Numbered from the stretch's first letter, positions 41,707-54,630 are shown. The stretch: 64,000 bases of DNA from Clostridia bacterium (GCA_017464305.1 JAFUDS010000024.1:1-64000), one strand, 5' to 3'. Notes: generated from the sequence alone by a model not told the origin. Translations and numbers: made by a program.

Positions 41707-43794
41707 TTACTTCACCGTCGTGCCGTTCCAGGTCCACTGATTGGAGCTGCGGGTGGAACCATCCCCCAGCTGCCCATAGGCATTATACCCGGATACATAG
41801 ACCTTCCCGTCCTCTGTACGCACGGAGCTGATGAGGCTGCCCATGGCCACCTCCACGGCATCTCCCGTGTCCCAGACCAGCACCGGCAGGGTGCCATTGG
41901 GCGACTTGCCCGTACCCAGCTGGCCCGCGCTGACGCTGCCCCAGATATACACATTGCCATTTTCCGTCAGTGCTGCGGTGGCTGCGGAATAGGCGCAAAC
42001 CACGCTGACCTTTTCCGGAATATCCACGGTGGTCAGCTGACCGGAGATTTTCCATTTGGCGTCGGAGGAGCCCAGCTGCTTATACTCATTCCGCCCCCGG
42101 GTCCAAATCGTTCCCTGATCATCCAGCCAGAAGGCGCAGTCCGAGCCGCCGGAGAAGGCCACGATCCGTTTCTCCTCAAAGCCCTCCAGCAGCATGGGCT
42201 TGGAATAAACCTGGGTTTGGGTCGGAAACAGCACCTGATGGGTATTGGAGCCCCACCCCCATAGCTTTCCCTCCGCATCCTGGGCCAGGGTGAACTTGCC
42301 ACCACAATTGACATACACGATATTTTCCAGGGGAAGCATCACCGGCCGGTTCCGGGCGGTCTTATCCCCCATTCCCAATTGACCATAATCATTCCGGCCC
42401 CAGATCCATATATGTCCCTCCGCGTCCAGGGCCGCGTTATGGCCAAAGCCGCAAGAAATCTGCACAATGTTCTCCAGGTCGGGGATCCGGGTTGGCTCCT
42501 TCACAATATGGTCCAGCTTCCCCAGCCCCTGGGCGCCCCGGCCATAGGTGCCGCAGGTATACACTGTCCCGTCCTTCTTCAGGAAAAGGGTGTTCTCATT
42601 GCCACACTGTATGTCCGCCAGCTCCGCGGCATTTATGCCATCCGCCACCGGACGGGGCGTCAGCAGCAGCTTGGCCGGCGTGGTTCCCAGCTGGCCCATG
42701 CGATTATCCCCCCAGCCTACGATGGTGCCATCCTCCCGGGCCACATAGACAAAGCTGCCCCCGTTGCGCACCATGGCGCCGGCGGATGTTCTTTCCTTAG
42801 CTTGTACGGTCTTCACTACGGGTACAACCGCGCTCTCCCCAGACGTCTCCCTTTCCTCTGGCGCAGGATCGCTGGATTGCGCCGCCGCTGGCTGCTCCCT
42901 TTGCGTCAGATTTTTCGGCGCAATCTGATAGGGATCCTCCATCGTGCCCGATCCCCCCGCGATCTGGAAGGCGTCCAGCCTCAGGTATACCGCGGGGCGA
43001 ACTCCGATGTTATCCCGGGCCACCTCGATATGGCCAATCTGACCTCCATCCTTGGTGGCCACGGCGTGCCGCCCGTCGGTGGAGGACTGAGTCCGGGCCC
43101 ACCAGGGGCTGCAGGCCCCGAATTTAGATTGGAAAACGTAAAGCCGGGTTTCCTCCACGGAAACATGCTCCCCCGCCAGCCCCACGGTCCGGGCCTTGGG
43201 ATCCGGGAACTCCTCCGGCGAAACCCCGTTGTTATGAATGGCCCAGGCGGTTCCCCAAGCCCGGCAGCCCGGGTTTTCCGCAATCTTCTTCGCGCTGGTG
43301 GTTCCCGGATTGGTGGACCCCAGGCCCAGGGCCTTGTCCTTGATCTCCTCCAGGGAGATCAGGAATACCTTTCCGAAATCCTCGCAGGGCTGCAACATCT
43401 CCAGCTCCTCCGCAGTGAAGGCCTGATCGGCGAAGGTGTGATTCAGATACGTACACAGCTCTGTCTGGGCAAACTTCCCCTGCAGCTCATCCCGATAATC
43501 CACCCGGCTATAATCCGCCTTCAGCTTATCTGTGGAAACCTCCCGCTGGGTAATATGCATAGGCCGGGCAAAGAGGATGTATTCGCTGAGGAGGTAAGCA
43601 TGCTCCTCCTCCGTCTTCAGCACCCGCCAGAGAATGGGCTGAACCTCCCCCTCCGCCGTTTGGGGGTATTCTCCCAGGGTCAGGTAAACATAGCCCTCCT
43701 CCTGGGTGTATCCTCGCAGCGCCGGGGAATCCGCCAGCGCCATACCGCCCAGCAGGACCATCAGCAGAATCAATGCACAGATTATTTTTTTGAT
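41707..43794 (-). CDS. Secreted RCC1-repeat protein with N-terminal DUF6273-like domain
   Basis: 695 residues if translation starts at the ATC at 43794; the first ordinary candidate is a TTG at 43773 (688 residues). The ATC choice is supported by AAAGGAGG eight bases upstream and by the basic start (M)KKIICALILLMVLL it gives to the signal peptide, cut near MALA|DS. Residues 30-270 (YLTLGEYPQTAEGE..) resemble the DUF6273 domain of Clostridia. Residues 330-690 hold seven or so RCC1 propeller repeats (GWGDNRMGQLG, WGRNDYGQLGMGD, SGYNAYGQLGDGS). RCC1-like proteins in bacteria are surface or signalling scaffolds of unknown role. Its place between a Lgt-like and a NAGPA gene suggests an envelope function. 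Confidence 0.82.
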   Translation of the reverse strand: MKKIICALILLMVLLGGMALADSPALRGYTQEEGYVYLTLGEYPQTAEGEVQPILWRVLKTEEEHAYLLSEYILFARPMHITQREVSTDKLKADYSRVDYRDELQGKFAQTELCTYLNHTFADQAFTAEELEMLQPCEDFGKVFLISLEEIKDKALGLGSTNPGTTSAKKIAENPGCRAWGTAWAIHNNGVSPEEFPDPKARTVGLAGEHVSVEETRLYVFQSKFGACSPWWARTQSSTDGRHAVATKDGGQIGHIEVARDNIGVRPAVYLRLDAFQIAGGSGTMEDPYQIAPKNLTQREQPAAAQSSDPAPEERETSGESAVVPVVKTVQAKERTSAGAMVRNGGSFVYVAREDGTIVGWGDNRMGQLGTTPAKLLLTPRPVADGINAAELADIQCGNENTLFLKKDGTVYTCGTYGRGAQGLGKLDHIVKEPTRIPDLENIVQISCGFGHNAALDAEGHIWIWGRNDYGQLGMGDKTARNRPVMLPLENIVYVNCGGKFTLAQDAEGKLWGWGSNTHQVLFPTQTQVYSKPMLLEGFEEKRIVAFSGGSDCAFWLDDQGTIWTRGRNEYKQLGSSDAKWKISGQLTTVDIPEKVSVVCAYSAATAALTENGNVYIWGSVSAGQLGTGKSPNGTLPVLVWDTGDAVEVAMGSLISSVRTEDGKVYVSGYNAYGQLGDGSTRSSNQWTWNGTTVK

Positions 43795-43836
43795 GTTGCT
43801 CGCCTCCTTTGGCCAGTGGGCTGGAGCCTTGCCCGC

Positions 43837-44823
43837 TCAACCCCTCTGCCGATTTCCCTCAACAGAAAAGCGCGTTGACTGAAACAGCATCCAGCACCCA
43901 ACGCCGGACACCACATAACACACATCCATGGTCATCCATTCCAGGAAGCCAATCTTCTTTTCCAGCGCGAATTCCATCAGCGCCACCAGCACAACGCCCC
44001 CCAGGAATAGGGCCACGCGTTTTCCCCGGAGGCGTCCCCCCCGGCGGAAGGACTCCAGCAGCAGGCACAGCAGTACCACCGCGCTCAGTACCTGGTTTAC
44101 CCGCACGAAGCCCCATTTGGCGATATCATCCTGCCGCAGGCTCTCATAGAGGATGCGGATCGCCGCATACCATCCCAGGCTGAAACGGGCCCGCTCCCCC
44201 TGGCCACTGGGGGATTTATTTACCCCCCACAGCCCGCAAAGCATCACCAGGGCCACCGGCAAAAACACCGCCCAGTTGGCATAGCCATAGAAGGGATCCC
44301 GCAGGGCGAAGGGGAAGCGGGAGAAGAAATCCCCCAGGGGCCCTGGCTCCTCTCCGGCCAGCAGACTCATGCTGTTTTCCGCCAGAAGCCAGTCCTCTAC
44401 CTTCCAGCCGTATCCTCCGCCGATGAGCCCCTCTCCCAGAGCGCAGGCAGCGCCCCACACCAGGAAGGGCCCCGCCAGCAGATCCGCCAGAGGCGCAATC
44501 CGCTCCCCGGTGATTTTTGCCGCGACGGCCAGGGCCAGGGCCGCCCCCAGCAGCCCGCCATACAGCAGGTATCCGCCGCCGGGGAAGTCCAGCAGAATCT
44601 CGCCAAATTCATCCTCGATCATGTCCAGATTGCACAGGGCCCAGCCCAGGTGGGCCAGAAACAGCCCCAGGGGCAGGGCCAGCATCCAGAAGATTTCCAG
44701 GGTGCGGCGAACCTTTTCTCCCTTGGCCTGCTTCCGGCTCCAAAGCACGCCCCCCGCCAGGGCCACTGCCATCACCAGGCCGAAGGGAAAAATCCTCCAG
44801 TTCCCAATCTCAATGGGTTCCAT
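43837..44823 (-). CDS. Prolipoprotein diacylglyceryl transferase-like membrane protein
   Basis: 328 residues, about seven helices. GGGYLLYGGLLGAALA and RILYESLRQDD..NQVLSAVV echo conserved parts of Lgt, which adds diacylglycerol to lipoprotein cysteines. The usual Lgt signature RxGNFxNxE is absent; GEGLIGGGYGWKVEDW stands near that place. It is therefore a divergent paralogue, perhaps using another lipid or protein acceptor, not clearly the housekeeping enzyme. ATG at 44823 follows GGGAGGAA, 3 bases after the upstream NAGPA stop, so co-translation is likely. Confidence 0.75.
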   Translation of the reverse strand: MEPIEIGNWRIFPFGLVMAVALAGGVLWSRKQAKGEKVRRTLEIFWMLALPLGLFLAHLGWALCNLDMIEDEFGEILLDFPGGGYLLYGGLLGAALALAVAAKITGERIAPLADLLAGPFLVWGAACALGEGLIGGGYGWKVEDWLLAENSMSLLAGEEPGPLGDFFSRFPFALRDPFYGYANWAVFLPVALVMLCGLWGVNKSPSGQGERARFSLGWYAAIRILYESLRQDDIAKWGFVRVNQVLSAVVLLCLLLESFRRGGRLRGKRVALFLGGVVLVALMEFALEKKIGFLEWMTMDVCYVVSGVGCWMLFQSTRFSVEGNRQRG

Positions 44824-44826
44824 GGC

Positions 44827-45882
44827 TTATTCCTCCCAGGCGGACGCGAAATACAGAATATCGCTGATCTGCCGATGTCCTGGGGTGGTATGGATCCGCT
44901 CCCCCTTCAGCACCACATTGGTAGAGCCGCCGCCGTCCAGGTTATAGGCCAGGATGCAGTTCGGAAACAGATAGGCAATATAATCCGCGAACTCCTGAAT
45001 GGTCATGCCCATAGTGCCATCCGTTTTCCCATAGGACTCCACGATGGCATATTCCAGGGGCCCGGTCTGCAGCACAGCCACCCGCTGCTGGGCATATTTC
45101 CATTGGAGCTCCCCACTCTTGGCCACGATGGACTCGCTGATATTCCTGGCGACGCCATTTTCCACCAGCACCGGCCCCAGGGTAAAGGTGTTAATCACCT
45201 TGCCCTCCGGCAAAGAGGCTACGTAATCATCCCCCTCCTGGGCCGTAGCGGCATAGAGAGCGGAGAAATTCCCTTCATCGTCGATGAACAGCACATCCCG
45301 CTTGCCGTTCAGCTTGTTGCGGTAGAATTCCCCTTGGCGCAGCACATAGCCCACCTTGCCATGGTATTTAAAGAAGTCCCCATTCACCGCGGCGATGGCG
45401 TTCTTGTGCTTCGCCATGTCCGCCGCTTCCACGTAACCGCCCTTCTTGTAGTTATCAAAGCTCATGGCGGAGCGAACCTGGGAGGCATTGGCCACCTGGA
45501 TGTAGGTAATGGAGGACTGAATCTGCTTGGCCTTGAAGGCGGGCACCAGCGTGGCATACTCGCAGCGCACGGAAATGGAAGGATCCTCATAGATATGCCA
45601 GGCAAACTTGGAGACCGCCGCGTCCTTGTCCGTGGGGGCCCAGGCGCCAGAATCCTTGTCGTATTTCAGCACCTTCGGCTGGGCCGTTCCATAGGCCAGC
45701 ACTCGGCTGTCGCTCAGCGCCTCCTCCCCGGGGATAAGGATCCAGTTTTCCTCCGGAACCGCTTTGCCCCCCTCCGCCTGGTCCAGTGGCAGCTCCTTCA
45801 CCTCCGCCAAGGCCGGGCTGGACACCAGGAGGGCCAGGGACAGAAGCATCAAGGCAATGATCGTCAATCGAAATATCTTCAA
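44827..45882 (-). CDS. Secreted phosphodiester glycosidase (NAGPA-domain) protein 2
   Basis: 351 residues, TTG start at 45882 behind AAGGGGG. The signal peptide (MKIFRLTIIALMLLSLALLV, cut near ALAE) directs export. Key NAGPA segments are IAAVNGDFFKYHGKVGYVLR, TLGPVLVENG and YNLDGGGSTNVVLKGE; QISDILYFASAWEE at the end is nearly the same as IIYFASAWEQE in the paralogue at 40653-41657, showing common descent. It opens the four-gene group. Likely to hydrolyse a glycosyl phosphodiester outside the membrane; substrate unknown. Confidence 0.87.
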   Translation of the reverse strand: MKIFRLTIIALMLLSLALLVSSPALAEVKELPLDQAEGGKAVPEENWILIPGEEALSDSRVLAYGTAQPKVLKYDKDSGAWAPTDKDAAVSKFAWHIYEDPSISVRCEYATLVPAFKAKQIQSSITYIQVANASQVRSAMSFDNYKKGGYVEAADMAKHKNAIAAVNGDFFKYHGKVGYVLRQGEFYRNKLNGKRDVLFIDDEGNFSALYAATAQEGDDYVASLPEGKVINTFTLGPVLVENGVARNISESIVAKSGELQWKYAQQRVAVLQTGPLEYAIVESYGKTDGTMGMTIQEFADYIAYLFPNCILAYNLDGGGSTNVVLKGERIHTTPGHRQISDILYFASAWEE

Positions 45883-45952
45883 GCTATTTTCCCCCTTCTG
45901 CGAGGTTTATGTCTTTTCCACACACAGTCAGCGCGGCCGCGCCCTTCGTTTT

Positions 45953-48811
45953 TTATTTGGCGCTGGGCTTTGCCTTTTCCAGCAAGGGCTGCAGGTACTG
46001 CCCCGTGTAGGAGCCCTCCGCCTTCGCCACCTGTTCCGGCGTGCCCTGGGCCACGATGGTCCCGCCGCCGTCGCCCCCCTCCGGTCCCAGATCGATGAGC
46101 CAATCGGACACCTTGATGACGTCCAGGTTATGCTCAATCACCAGCACGGAGTTCCCCGCGTCCGTCAACCGCTGCAGCACGGAGATCAGCTTGTCCACAT
46201 CCGCCATGTGCAGCCCGGTGGTGGGCTCGTCCAGCAGATAGATGGTCCGTCCCGTGGCCTTCCGGCTCAGCTCCGTGGCCAGCTTCACCCGCTGGGCCTC
46301 GCCGCCGGACAGGGTGGTGGAGCTCTGGCCCAGCTTCATGTAGCCCAGGCCCACATCGTACAGGGTTTCCAGCTTCCGGTGGATCTGGGGATGGTTTTCG
46401 AAGAAGGTGAGCCCCTCCTCCACCGTCATCTCCAGTACCTCATAGATATTCTTCCCCTGCCAGGTGACCTCCAGGGTCTCCCGATTATACCGCCGGCCGT
46501 GGCATACCTCGCAGGGTACGTACAGGTCCGGCAGGAAGTGCATTTCGATCTTCTGCACCCCGTCCCCCTGGCAGGCCTCGCACCGGCCCCCCTTCACGTT
46601 GAAGGAGAAGCGGTTCTCCTTATAGCCCCGGGACTTGGCCTCCGGGGACAGGGCGAACAGCTTCCGGATCAAATCGAACATACCAGTATAGGTGGCGGGA
46701 TTGCTGCGGGGCGTCCGGCCGATGGGGCTCTGATCGATCATGATGATCTTATCCAGCTTTTCCAGCCCCTCCATCCGGTCAAATTTCCCCGGCCGGGTCT
46801 TGGCCCGATTCAGCTTCTTCGCCAAATACTGATAGATGATCTCGTTCACCAGGGAGCTCTTGCCGCTGCCGCTGACCCCAGTCACGCAGCACAGCACCCC
46901 CAGGGGCACCTTCACGTCCACCCGCTTCAGGTTGTTCTCCGCCGCGCCGAAGACCTTCAGGTATCCCGTAGGCTTCCGCCGCTTCTTCGGCACGGGAATT
47001 TGCTTCGCGCCGCTGAGATACTGCCCCGTCAGGCTCTCCGGGCAGGCCTTGATCTCCTCCACCGTACCCTGGGCGATGATGTGCCCGCCGTGGAGCCCTG
47101 CCCCAGGGCCCACGTCCACGATGTGATCCGCGGCGTACATGGTTTCCTCGTCATGCTCCACCACCAGCACCGTGTTGCCCAGATCCCGCATCTTCTTCAG
47201 GGTAGCAATGAGCTTGGCGTTATCCCGCTGATGCAGGCCGATGCTGGGCTCGTCCAGCACATACAGCACGCCCATCAGGGCGGAGCCGATCTGGGTCGCC
47301 AGGCGAATCCGCTGGGCCTCGCCGCCGGACAGGGTGCCCGCCGCCCGGGCCAGGGTCAGGTATCCCAGGCCCACATCCGCCAGGAAGCCCAGCCGGGCGT
47401 CGATCTCCTTGAGGATGCGGGAGGCGATAATGGCCCGGCTGCCCTCCAGCTCCAGCTCCTGGAAGAACCGGCGGCAGTCTAAAATGCTCATCTCGCTGAC
47501 CTGGGGCAGGCTCTTGCCCCCCACGGTCACCGCCCGGGCCTCCGGCTTCAGCCGCTGCCCCCGGCAGGCGGGGCACAGCTCCTCCGCCATGTACTCCTCA
47601 TAGGCCTGGCGCATGCCTTCGCTGCTGGTTTCCCGGTACCGCCGCTCCATGGTGGGAATCACCCCTTCAAAGGCGGTGGAATAATTCATCTTGCCCCGGG
47701 CGCCCTCGTATTCGATGGAAATCTTCTCCCCCTCCGTGCCGTAGAGAATGGCGTGCCGCGCGTCCTCCTTCAGCTGGCTGATGGGAGTATCCAGATCGAA
47801 GCCGTATTTTTGCCCCATGGCGTTCAGGTATTGATACGCCATGCCGCTGTTGCCCGCGTCATTGAAGCCCATGGCGTTCAGCCCGCCCTCCCGGAGGGTT
47901 AGATGCTCATCCGGGAACACCGCATCCTCGCTAATGACCATGTGGGTCCCCAGCCCGTCGCACAGAGGGCAGGCACCGAAGGGGCTGTTGAAGGAGAACA
48001 TCCGGGGCGTCAGCTCCTCGATGGAGATGCCGCACTCCGGGCAGGCGTAGTTCATGGAGAACAGGTCCTCCCCCGGGTTATCCTCATTCAGCCGGTGCAT
48101 GATCACCAGCCCCGCGCTCTGGGCGGTGGCGGTTTCGATATCATCGGACAGCCGCTGCTTGAATTCTTTATTGTCCCGGACGATGAGCCGGTCCACCACC
48201 ACCTCGATGGTGTGCTTGATCTTCTTGTTCAAGGCAGGGGTATCGTCCAACTCGTACATGGTGCCATCGATGCGCACCCGGACATAGCCGCCCTTGGCCG
48301 CCTTTTCCAGGATGTCCTTATGCTCCCCCTTCCGGGCCCGCACCACGGGAGAGAGCACCTGCAGCCGGGTGCCCTCCGGATATTTCAGCACCGCATCCAC
48401 CATCTCGTCCACGCTCTGCTTCCGAATCTCCCGGCCGCAGTTGGGGCAATGGGGCACCCCCGCCCGGGCCCACAGCAGCCGTAGGTAGTCATGGACCTCC
48501 GTCACCGTGCCCACGGTGGACCGGGGATTCCGCCCGGTGGTCTTCTGGTCGATGGAAATGGCCGGGCTCAGGCCGTCGATGGAGTCCAGATCCGGCTTGT
48601 CCATCTGGCCCAGGAACTGCCGGGCATAGCTGGACAGGCTTTCCACATAGCGCCGCTGGCCCTCGGCATAGATGGTATCGAAGGCCAGGGAGCTCTTTCC
48701 GCTGCCGGAAAGGCCCGTGATGACCGTCAGCTTATCCCGGGGGATATCCACGTTCACGTTCTTCAGATTATGTTCCCGGGCCCCGCGGACCCGAATCATT
48801 TCATTGCTCAT
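45953..48811 (-). CDS. uvrA: UvrABC excision-repair ATPase subunit A
   Basis: 952 residues, normal length. Walker A sites are [14 protein letters not shown] (about 32) and [14 protein letters not shown] (about 640); ABC signatures [12 protein letters not shown] and [12 protein letters not shown]; zinc modules CPNCG.., CPECG..CPLC and [14 protein letters not shown]. It recognises DNA damage with UvrB in nucleotide excision repair. ATG at 48811 has only a modest ribosome site (GGCAGGAT). The 210-base gap to the divergent tsaD contains no LexA-type box that I can see. Confidence 0.98.
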   Translation of the reverse strand: MSNEMIRVRGAREHNLKNVNVDIPRDKLTVITGLSGSGKSSLAFDTIYAEGQRRYVESLSSYARQFLGQMDKPDLDSIDGLSPAISIDQKTTGRNPRSTVGTVTEVHDYLRLLWARAGVPHCPNCGREIRKQSVDEMVDAVLKYPEGTRLQVLSPVVRARKGEHKDILEKAAKGGYVRVRIDGTMYELDDTPALNKKIKHTIEVVVDRLIVRDNKEFKQRLSDDIETATAQSAGLVIMHRLNEDNPGEDLFSMNYACPECGISIEELTPRMFSFNSPFGACPLCDGLGTHMVISEDAVFPDEHLTLREGGLNAMGFNDAGNSGMAYQYLNAMGQKYGFDLDTPISQLKEDARHAILYGTEGEKISIEYEGARGKMNYSTAFEGVIPTMERRYRETSSEGMRQAYEEYMAEELCPACRGQRLKPEARAVTVGGKSLPQVSEMSILDCRRFFQELELEGSRAIIASRILKEIDARLGFLADVGLGYLTLARAAGTLSGGEAQRIRLATQIGSALMGVLYVLDEPSIGLHQRDNAKLIATLKKMRDLGNTVLVVEHDEETMYAADHIVDVGPGAGLHGGHIIAQGTVEEIKACPESLTGQYLSGAKQIPVPKKRRKPTGYLKVFGAAENNLKRVDVKVPLGVLCCVTGVSGSGKSSLVNEIIYQYLAKKLNRAKTRPGKFDRMEGLEKLDKIIMIDQSPIGRTPRSNPATYTGMFDLIRKLFALSPEAKSRGYKENRFSFNVKGGRCEACQGDGVQKIEMHFLPDLYVPCEVCHGRRYNRETLEVTWQGKNIYEVLEMTVEEGLTFFENHPQIHRKLETLYDVGLGYMKLGQSSTTLSGGEAQRVKLATELSRKATGRTIYLLDEPTTGLHMADVDKLISVLQRLTDAGNSVLVIEHNLDVIKVSDWLIDLGPEGGDGGGTIVAQGTPEQVAKAEGSYTGQYLQPLLEKAKPSAK

Positions 48812-49021
48812 TCAAAATATCCTGCCACTTTTTTCATCCATTGCCGTCGGAAGCGGAGCCGCTTCCGCAAGGGCTATGGTATCACAGAACTCGGAAAAAA
48901 TGAACACTTTTCTCCAGGGCCCCCAAATTTTTGTTCATTTTCCTCCCGTCCTGTGGTATGATAGCAGGCGCGGGCCAAGGATTGCGCCCGCCAGAAGAGG
49001 AACACTGTTGAGGAGCGAATC

Positions 49022-50092
49022 ATGACCTATTTGGAAGCCTCCCAAAGGCAGGTGGCGGCCCTGCAAGCCCAGGAGCACATTCGCGTTCTGTCCCTGGAAA
49101 CCAGCTGCGACGAAACCGCCGCGGCCATCATTGAGGATGGGCGAAGGATCCTGGCGAACGTGGTTTTCAGCCAGATTGACCTCCACGAGCTGTACGGCGG
49201 CGTCGTGCCGGAAATCGCCAGCCGGGCCCATATGGAGGCCTGCGACCGGGTGGTGGACGAGGCCCTTTCCCAGGCGGGGATGGCCCTCTCCCAGGTGGAC
49301 GCCCTGGCGGTCACCTATGGCCCGGGGCTGGTGGGGGCCCTGCTGACCGGCGTCAATTGCATGAAGGGCCTGGCCTTCGCGGCGGGAAAGCCCCTGATTC
49401 CCGTGAATCATATTGAAGGCCACGTCAGCGCCAATTTCCTAACCCACCCGGAGCTGGAGCCCCCCTTTCTTTGTCTGGTGGTCAGCGGCGGCCACAGCCA
49501 CCTGGTCGAGGTGGCGGATTACGGAGAGTATCACCTGATGGGCCAGACAGTGGACGACGCGGCGGGGGAAGCCTTCGACAAGGCCGCCCGGGTGCTGGGG
49601 CTGCCCTATCCCGGCGGGCCCCGCATCGACGCCCTGGCGGAGGAAGGGGATCCCCATTTCCTGACCCTGCCCCATCCCAAGCTGGAGGGGAGATATGATG
49701 TGTCCTTCAGCGGGGTCAAGACCGCCTTTCTCAACGCCGTCCACAGCATGGAGCAGCGGGGGGAACGCCTGCCCAAGGCGGACCTGGCCGCCAGCTTCCG
49801 CTTCGCGGTGTGCGACCAGCTGGCGGAAAAAACGGAGCGGCTGCTGCGGGACCGGCTGGCAGATGGTAAACATCCGGTGATGGCTTTAGCGGGCGGAGTC
49901 AGCGCCAACCGGGAGCTGCGGCGACGGATGACCGCCCTGTGCGAAAAGCTGGGGGTGCCCCTGTATCTGCCCCGGTTGGACCTATGTACGGACAATGGCG
50001 CCATGATCGGCGCGGCAGCATATTATGAATTAAAGAAAGGAAAAGTGGCGGGGCTAGAGCTGAACGCGGCACCGGCACTTCGGTTTGTGTAA
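49022..50092 (+). CDS. tsaD: tRNA threonylcarbamoyladenosine transferase TsaD
   Basis: 356 residues. [15 protein letters not shown] opens the ASKHA-fold ATPase; [10 protein letters not shown] supplies metal-binding His; [25 protein letters not shown] and [13 protein letters not shown] complete the TsaD/Kae1 signature; [11 protein letters not shown] is the C-terminal metal Asp motif. It transfers threonylcarbamoyl to A37 of ANN-decoding tRNAs, working with TsaB and TsaE, which are not in the window. GAGGAGCGAATC precedes ATG. Its stop overlaps the next gene by one base (TAATG). Confidence 0.97.
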   Translation: MTYLEASQRQVAALQAQEHIRVLSLETSCDETAAAIIEDGRRILANVVFSQIDLHELYGGVVPEIASRAHMEACDRVVDEALSQAGMALSQVDALAVTYGPGLVGALLTGVNCMKGLAFAAGKPLIPVNHIEGHVSANFLTHPELEPPFLCLVVSGGHSHLVEVADYGEYHLMGQTVDDAAGEAFDKAARVLGLPYPGGPRIDALAEEGDPHFLTLPHPKLEGRYDVSFSGVKTAFLNAVHSMEQRGERLPKADLAASFRFAVCDQLAEKTERLLRDRLADGKHPVMALAGGVSANRELRRRMTALCEKLGVPLYLPRLDLCTDNGAMIGAAAYYELKKGKVAGLELNAAPALRFV

Positions 50093-50553
50093 TGTCAGAG
50101 CAAAAGAAATCGGTAGATAAGAAGCACGAGGCGCTGCAGGCGCTGAAGTTTACCCTGTTTTCCATCAGCGCCGGCGTCATCCAGATCGGCACCTACACCC
50201 TGTTCTACGAAGCCTTTCATTGGGCCCCCTGGCTGGCCTATCTGGTGAGCCTGGTGCTGAGCGTGCTGTGGAACTTCACCTTCAACCGGAAATATACCTT
50301 CCGCTCCGACGCGGACATCAAGAAGTCCATGGCCCTGGTGGCCCTGTTCTATCTGGTGTTCACGCCCCTGAGCACCTGGTGGACCGCCGCCCTGACGGGG
50401 GAAAACCCCTTCACCGGCGCTGCCGCCGCCAGCGAGCCCCTGGTGAACAATTATATCGTCCAGATCGGCACCATGCTGATCAACTTCGTGACGGAGTTCC
50501 TGTATCAAAAGTTCGTGGTCTATCGGGGCTCCATCGATTCCAGGAAGAAATAA
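50092..50553 (+). CDS. GtrA-family membrane protein
   Basis: 153 residues with four predicted helices. FSISAGVIQIGTYTLFY and VLWNFTFNRKYTFRS (the family's N-F-x-x-N-R-x-x-T-F core) identify GtrA, thought to flip undecaprenyl-phosphate-linked sugars across the membrane for polymer decoration. Its ATG overlaps the tsaD stop, so its translation is probably coupled though function differs. GtrB-like partners are encoded 17 kb away at 31867-33764. A terminator follows. Confidence 0.88.
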   Translation: MSEQKKSVDKKHEALQALKFTLFSISAGVIQIGTYTLFYEAFHWAPWLAYLVSLVLSVLWNFTFNRKYTFRSDADIKKSMALVALFYLVFTPLSTWWTAALTGENPFTGAAAASEPLVNNYIVQIGTMLINFVTEFLYQKFVVYRGSIDSRKK

Positions 50554-50578
50554 TCCTCCCACAACAGGAATCCATTCA

Positions 50579-50615
50579 CAACAGCGCCCTTTCCGCGGCG
50601 CTGTTTTCATTTTTA
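50579..50615 (+). terminator. tsaD-gtrA terminator
   Basis: An 8-bp perfect stem ACAGCGCC/GGCGCTGT (50581-50604) is followed by TTTTCATTTTT. Confidence 0.9.
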
Positions 50616-50651
50616 GGCAAAATCCGTTCCCCCGCGAATTTTGCCCGGCTC

Positions 50652-50681
50652 TTGCGCGGGCTGGCCTTTCAATGGTATACT
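50652..50681 (+). promoter_or_regulatory. secA promoter
   Basis: -35 TTGCGC (50652-50657), 18-bp spacer, -10 TATACT (50676-50681), 67 bases ahead of the secA start. Confidence 0.6.
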
Positions 50682-50747
50682 ATGCTGTACTGTTGTGCCC
50701 GACAAACAGGCAAGTTTCGGAGCAGTACAGATTGAGGAAAACAGATT

Positions 50748-53453
<2,706 letters not shown>

Positions 53454-53510
53454 AGGGTGCGTATATTCGAGGGGAAATAAAGAAGGATATATAAAAGGAG
53501 ATAAAGAACA

Positions 53511-54617
53511 ATGATCGAACTCGAACAATACACCCAAGACCTGGCGGGCATCCGCAAGAGCATCCTCGCCGCCGGCGAAGCGCTCCACATCGACCACATG
53601 AAGGAGCAGATCGACGAGCTGACGGAGGAAATGAACCAGCCAGAATTCTGGAACGACACCGCCCGCAGCACCAGCGTCAACCAGAAGCTGGGGCACCTGA
53701 AAAACCGCATTGAACACTACGAAGGCCTGATCTCCACCGCGGACGACATCGAAACCATGATGGAGCTGGCCAAGGAAGAAAACGACGAGGATATGGTGGC
53801 GGAAGCCGGTGAAGGTCTGAAAGCCCTGAAGGAAAAGGCGGACGCCCTGGAGCTGGAAACCCTGATGCGGGGAGATTACGACGATAACGACGCGGTGCTG
53901 AGCCTGCACGCGGGTGCCGGCGGAACGGAGGCCCAGGACTGGACCCAGATGCTGTATCGGATGTACACCCGCTACTGCGAGAAGATGGGCTTCCAGGTAA
54001 AGCTGCTGGACCTGCTGGATGGCGACGAGGCGGGCATCAAGAGCGTGACCTTCGAGGTCAGCGGCGACCATGCCTATGGCTATCTCCGGGGGGAAAAGGG
54101 AGTTCATCGCCTGGTGCGCATCAGCCCCTTCGACTCCAACGCCCGGCGGCATACCAGCTTCTCTAGTCTGGACGTGGCTCCCATGCTGGCGGAGGACGAC
54201 AGCGAAATCGAAATTGACATGAAGTACGTCCGGGTGGATACCTACCACTCCAGCGGCGCCGGCGGACAGAACGTCAACAAGACCTCCTCCGCCGTCCGGA
54301 TGACCTATGTGAAGGACGACGTCACCATCGTGGTCTCCTGCCAGACGGAACGGGATCAGGTGCAGAACCGGGCCACCTGTATCAAGATGCTGAAGGCCAA
54401 GCTGCTGGAGCTGCGGGAGCGGGAAAAGGAACAGCAGATGGCAGACATCAAGGGCGAGATGAAGAAGATTGAGTGGGGCAGCCAGATTCGCTCCTACGTT
54501 TTCCAGCCCTACACCATGGTCAAGGATCATCGAACCAATTTCGAAAGCGGAAACATCGATGACGTGATGGACGGCAACCTGGAGAGCTTCGTCACAGCGT
54601 ATCTGAAGATGCAGTAA
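53511..54617 (+). CDS. prfB: Peptide chain release factor 2
   Basis: 368 residues in one uninterrupted frame. The stop-codon recognition tripeptide SPF lies in VRISPFDSNARRHTS (UGA/UAA specificity) and the catalytic GGQ in SGAGGQNVNKTSS. Many prfB genes carry an in-frame UGA near codon 25 that demands a +1 frameshift; here MIELEQYTQDLAGIRKS and the next residues read through without one, so autoregulation by frameshifting is absent. AAAAGGAGAT precedes ATG. It shares a transcript with secA and ends in a strong terminator. Confidence 0.97.
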   Translation: MIELEQYTQDLAGIRKSILAAGEALHIDHMKEQIDELTEEMNQPEFWNDTARSTSVNQKLGHLKNRIEHYEGLISTADDIETMMELAKEENDEDMVAEAGEGLKALKEKADALELETLMRGDYDDNDAVLSLHAGAGGTEAQDWTQMLYRMYTRYCEKMGFQVKLLDLLDGDEAGIKSVTFEVSGDHAYGYLRGEKGVHRLVRISPFDSNARRHTSFSSLDVAPMLAEDDSEIEIDMKYVRVDTYHSSGAGGQNVNKTSSAVRMTYVKDDVTIVVSCQTERDQVQNRATCIKMLKAKLLELREREKEQQMADIKGEMKKIEWGSQIRSYVFQPYTMVKDHRTNFESGNIDDVMDGNLESFVTAYLKMQ

Positions 54618-54630
54618 GATGGATCCAAAA

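Noticed and set aside
48812-49021. LexA (SOS) box ahead of uvrA
   Set aside because: No GAAC-N4-GTTC-like palindrome is present in the gap between uvrA and tsaD.
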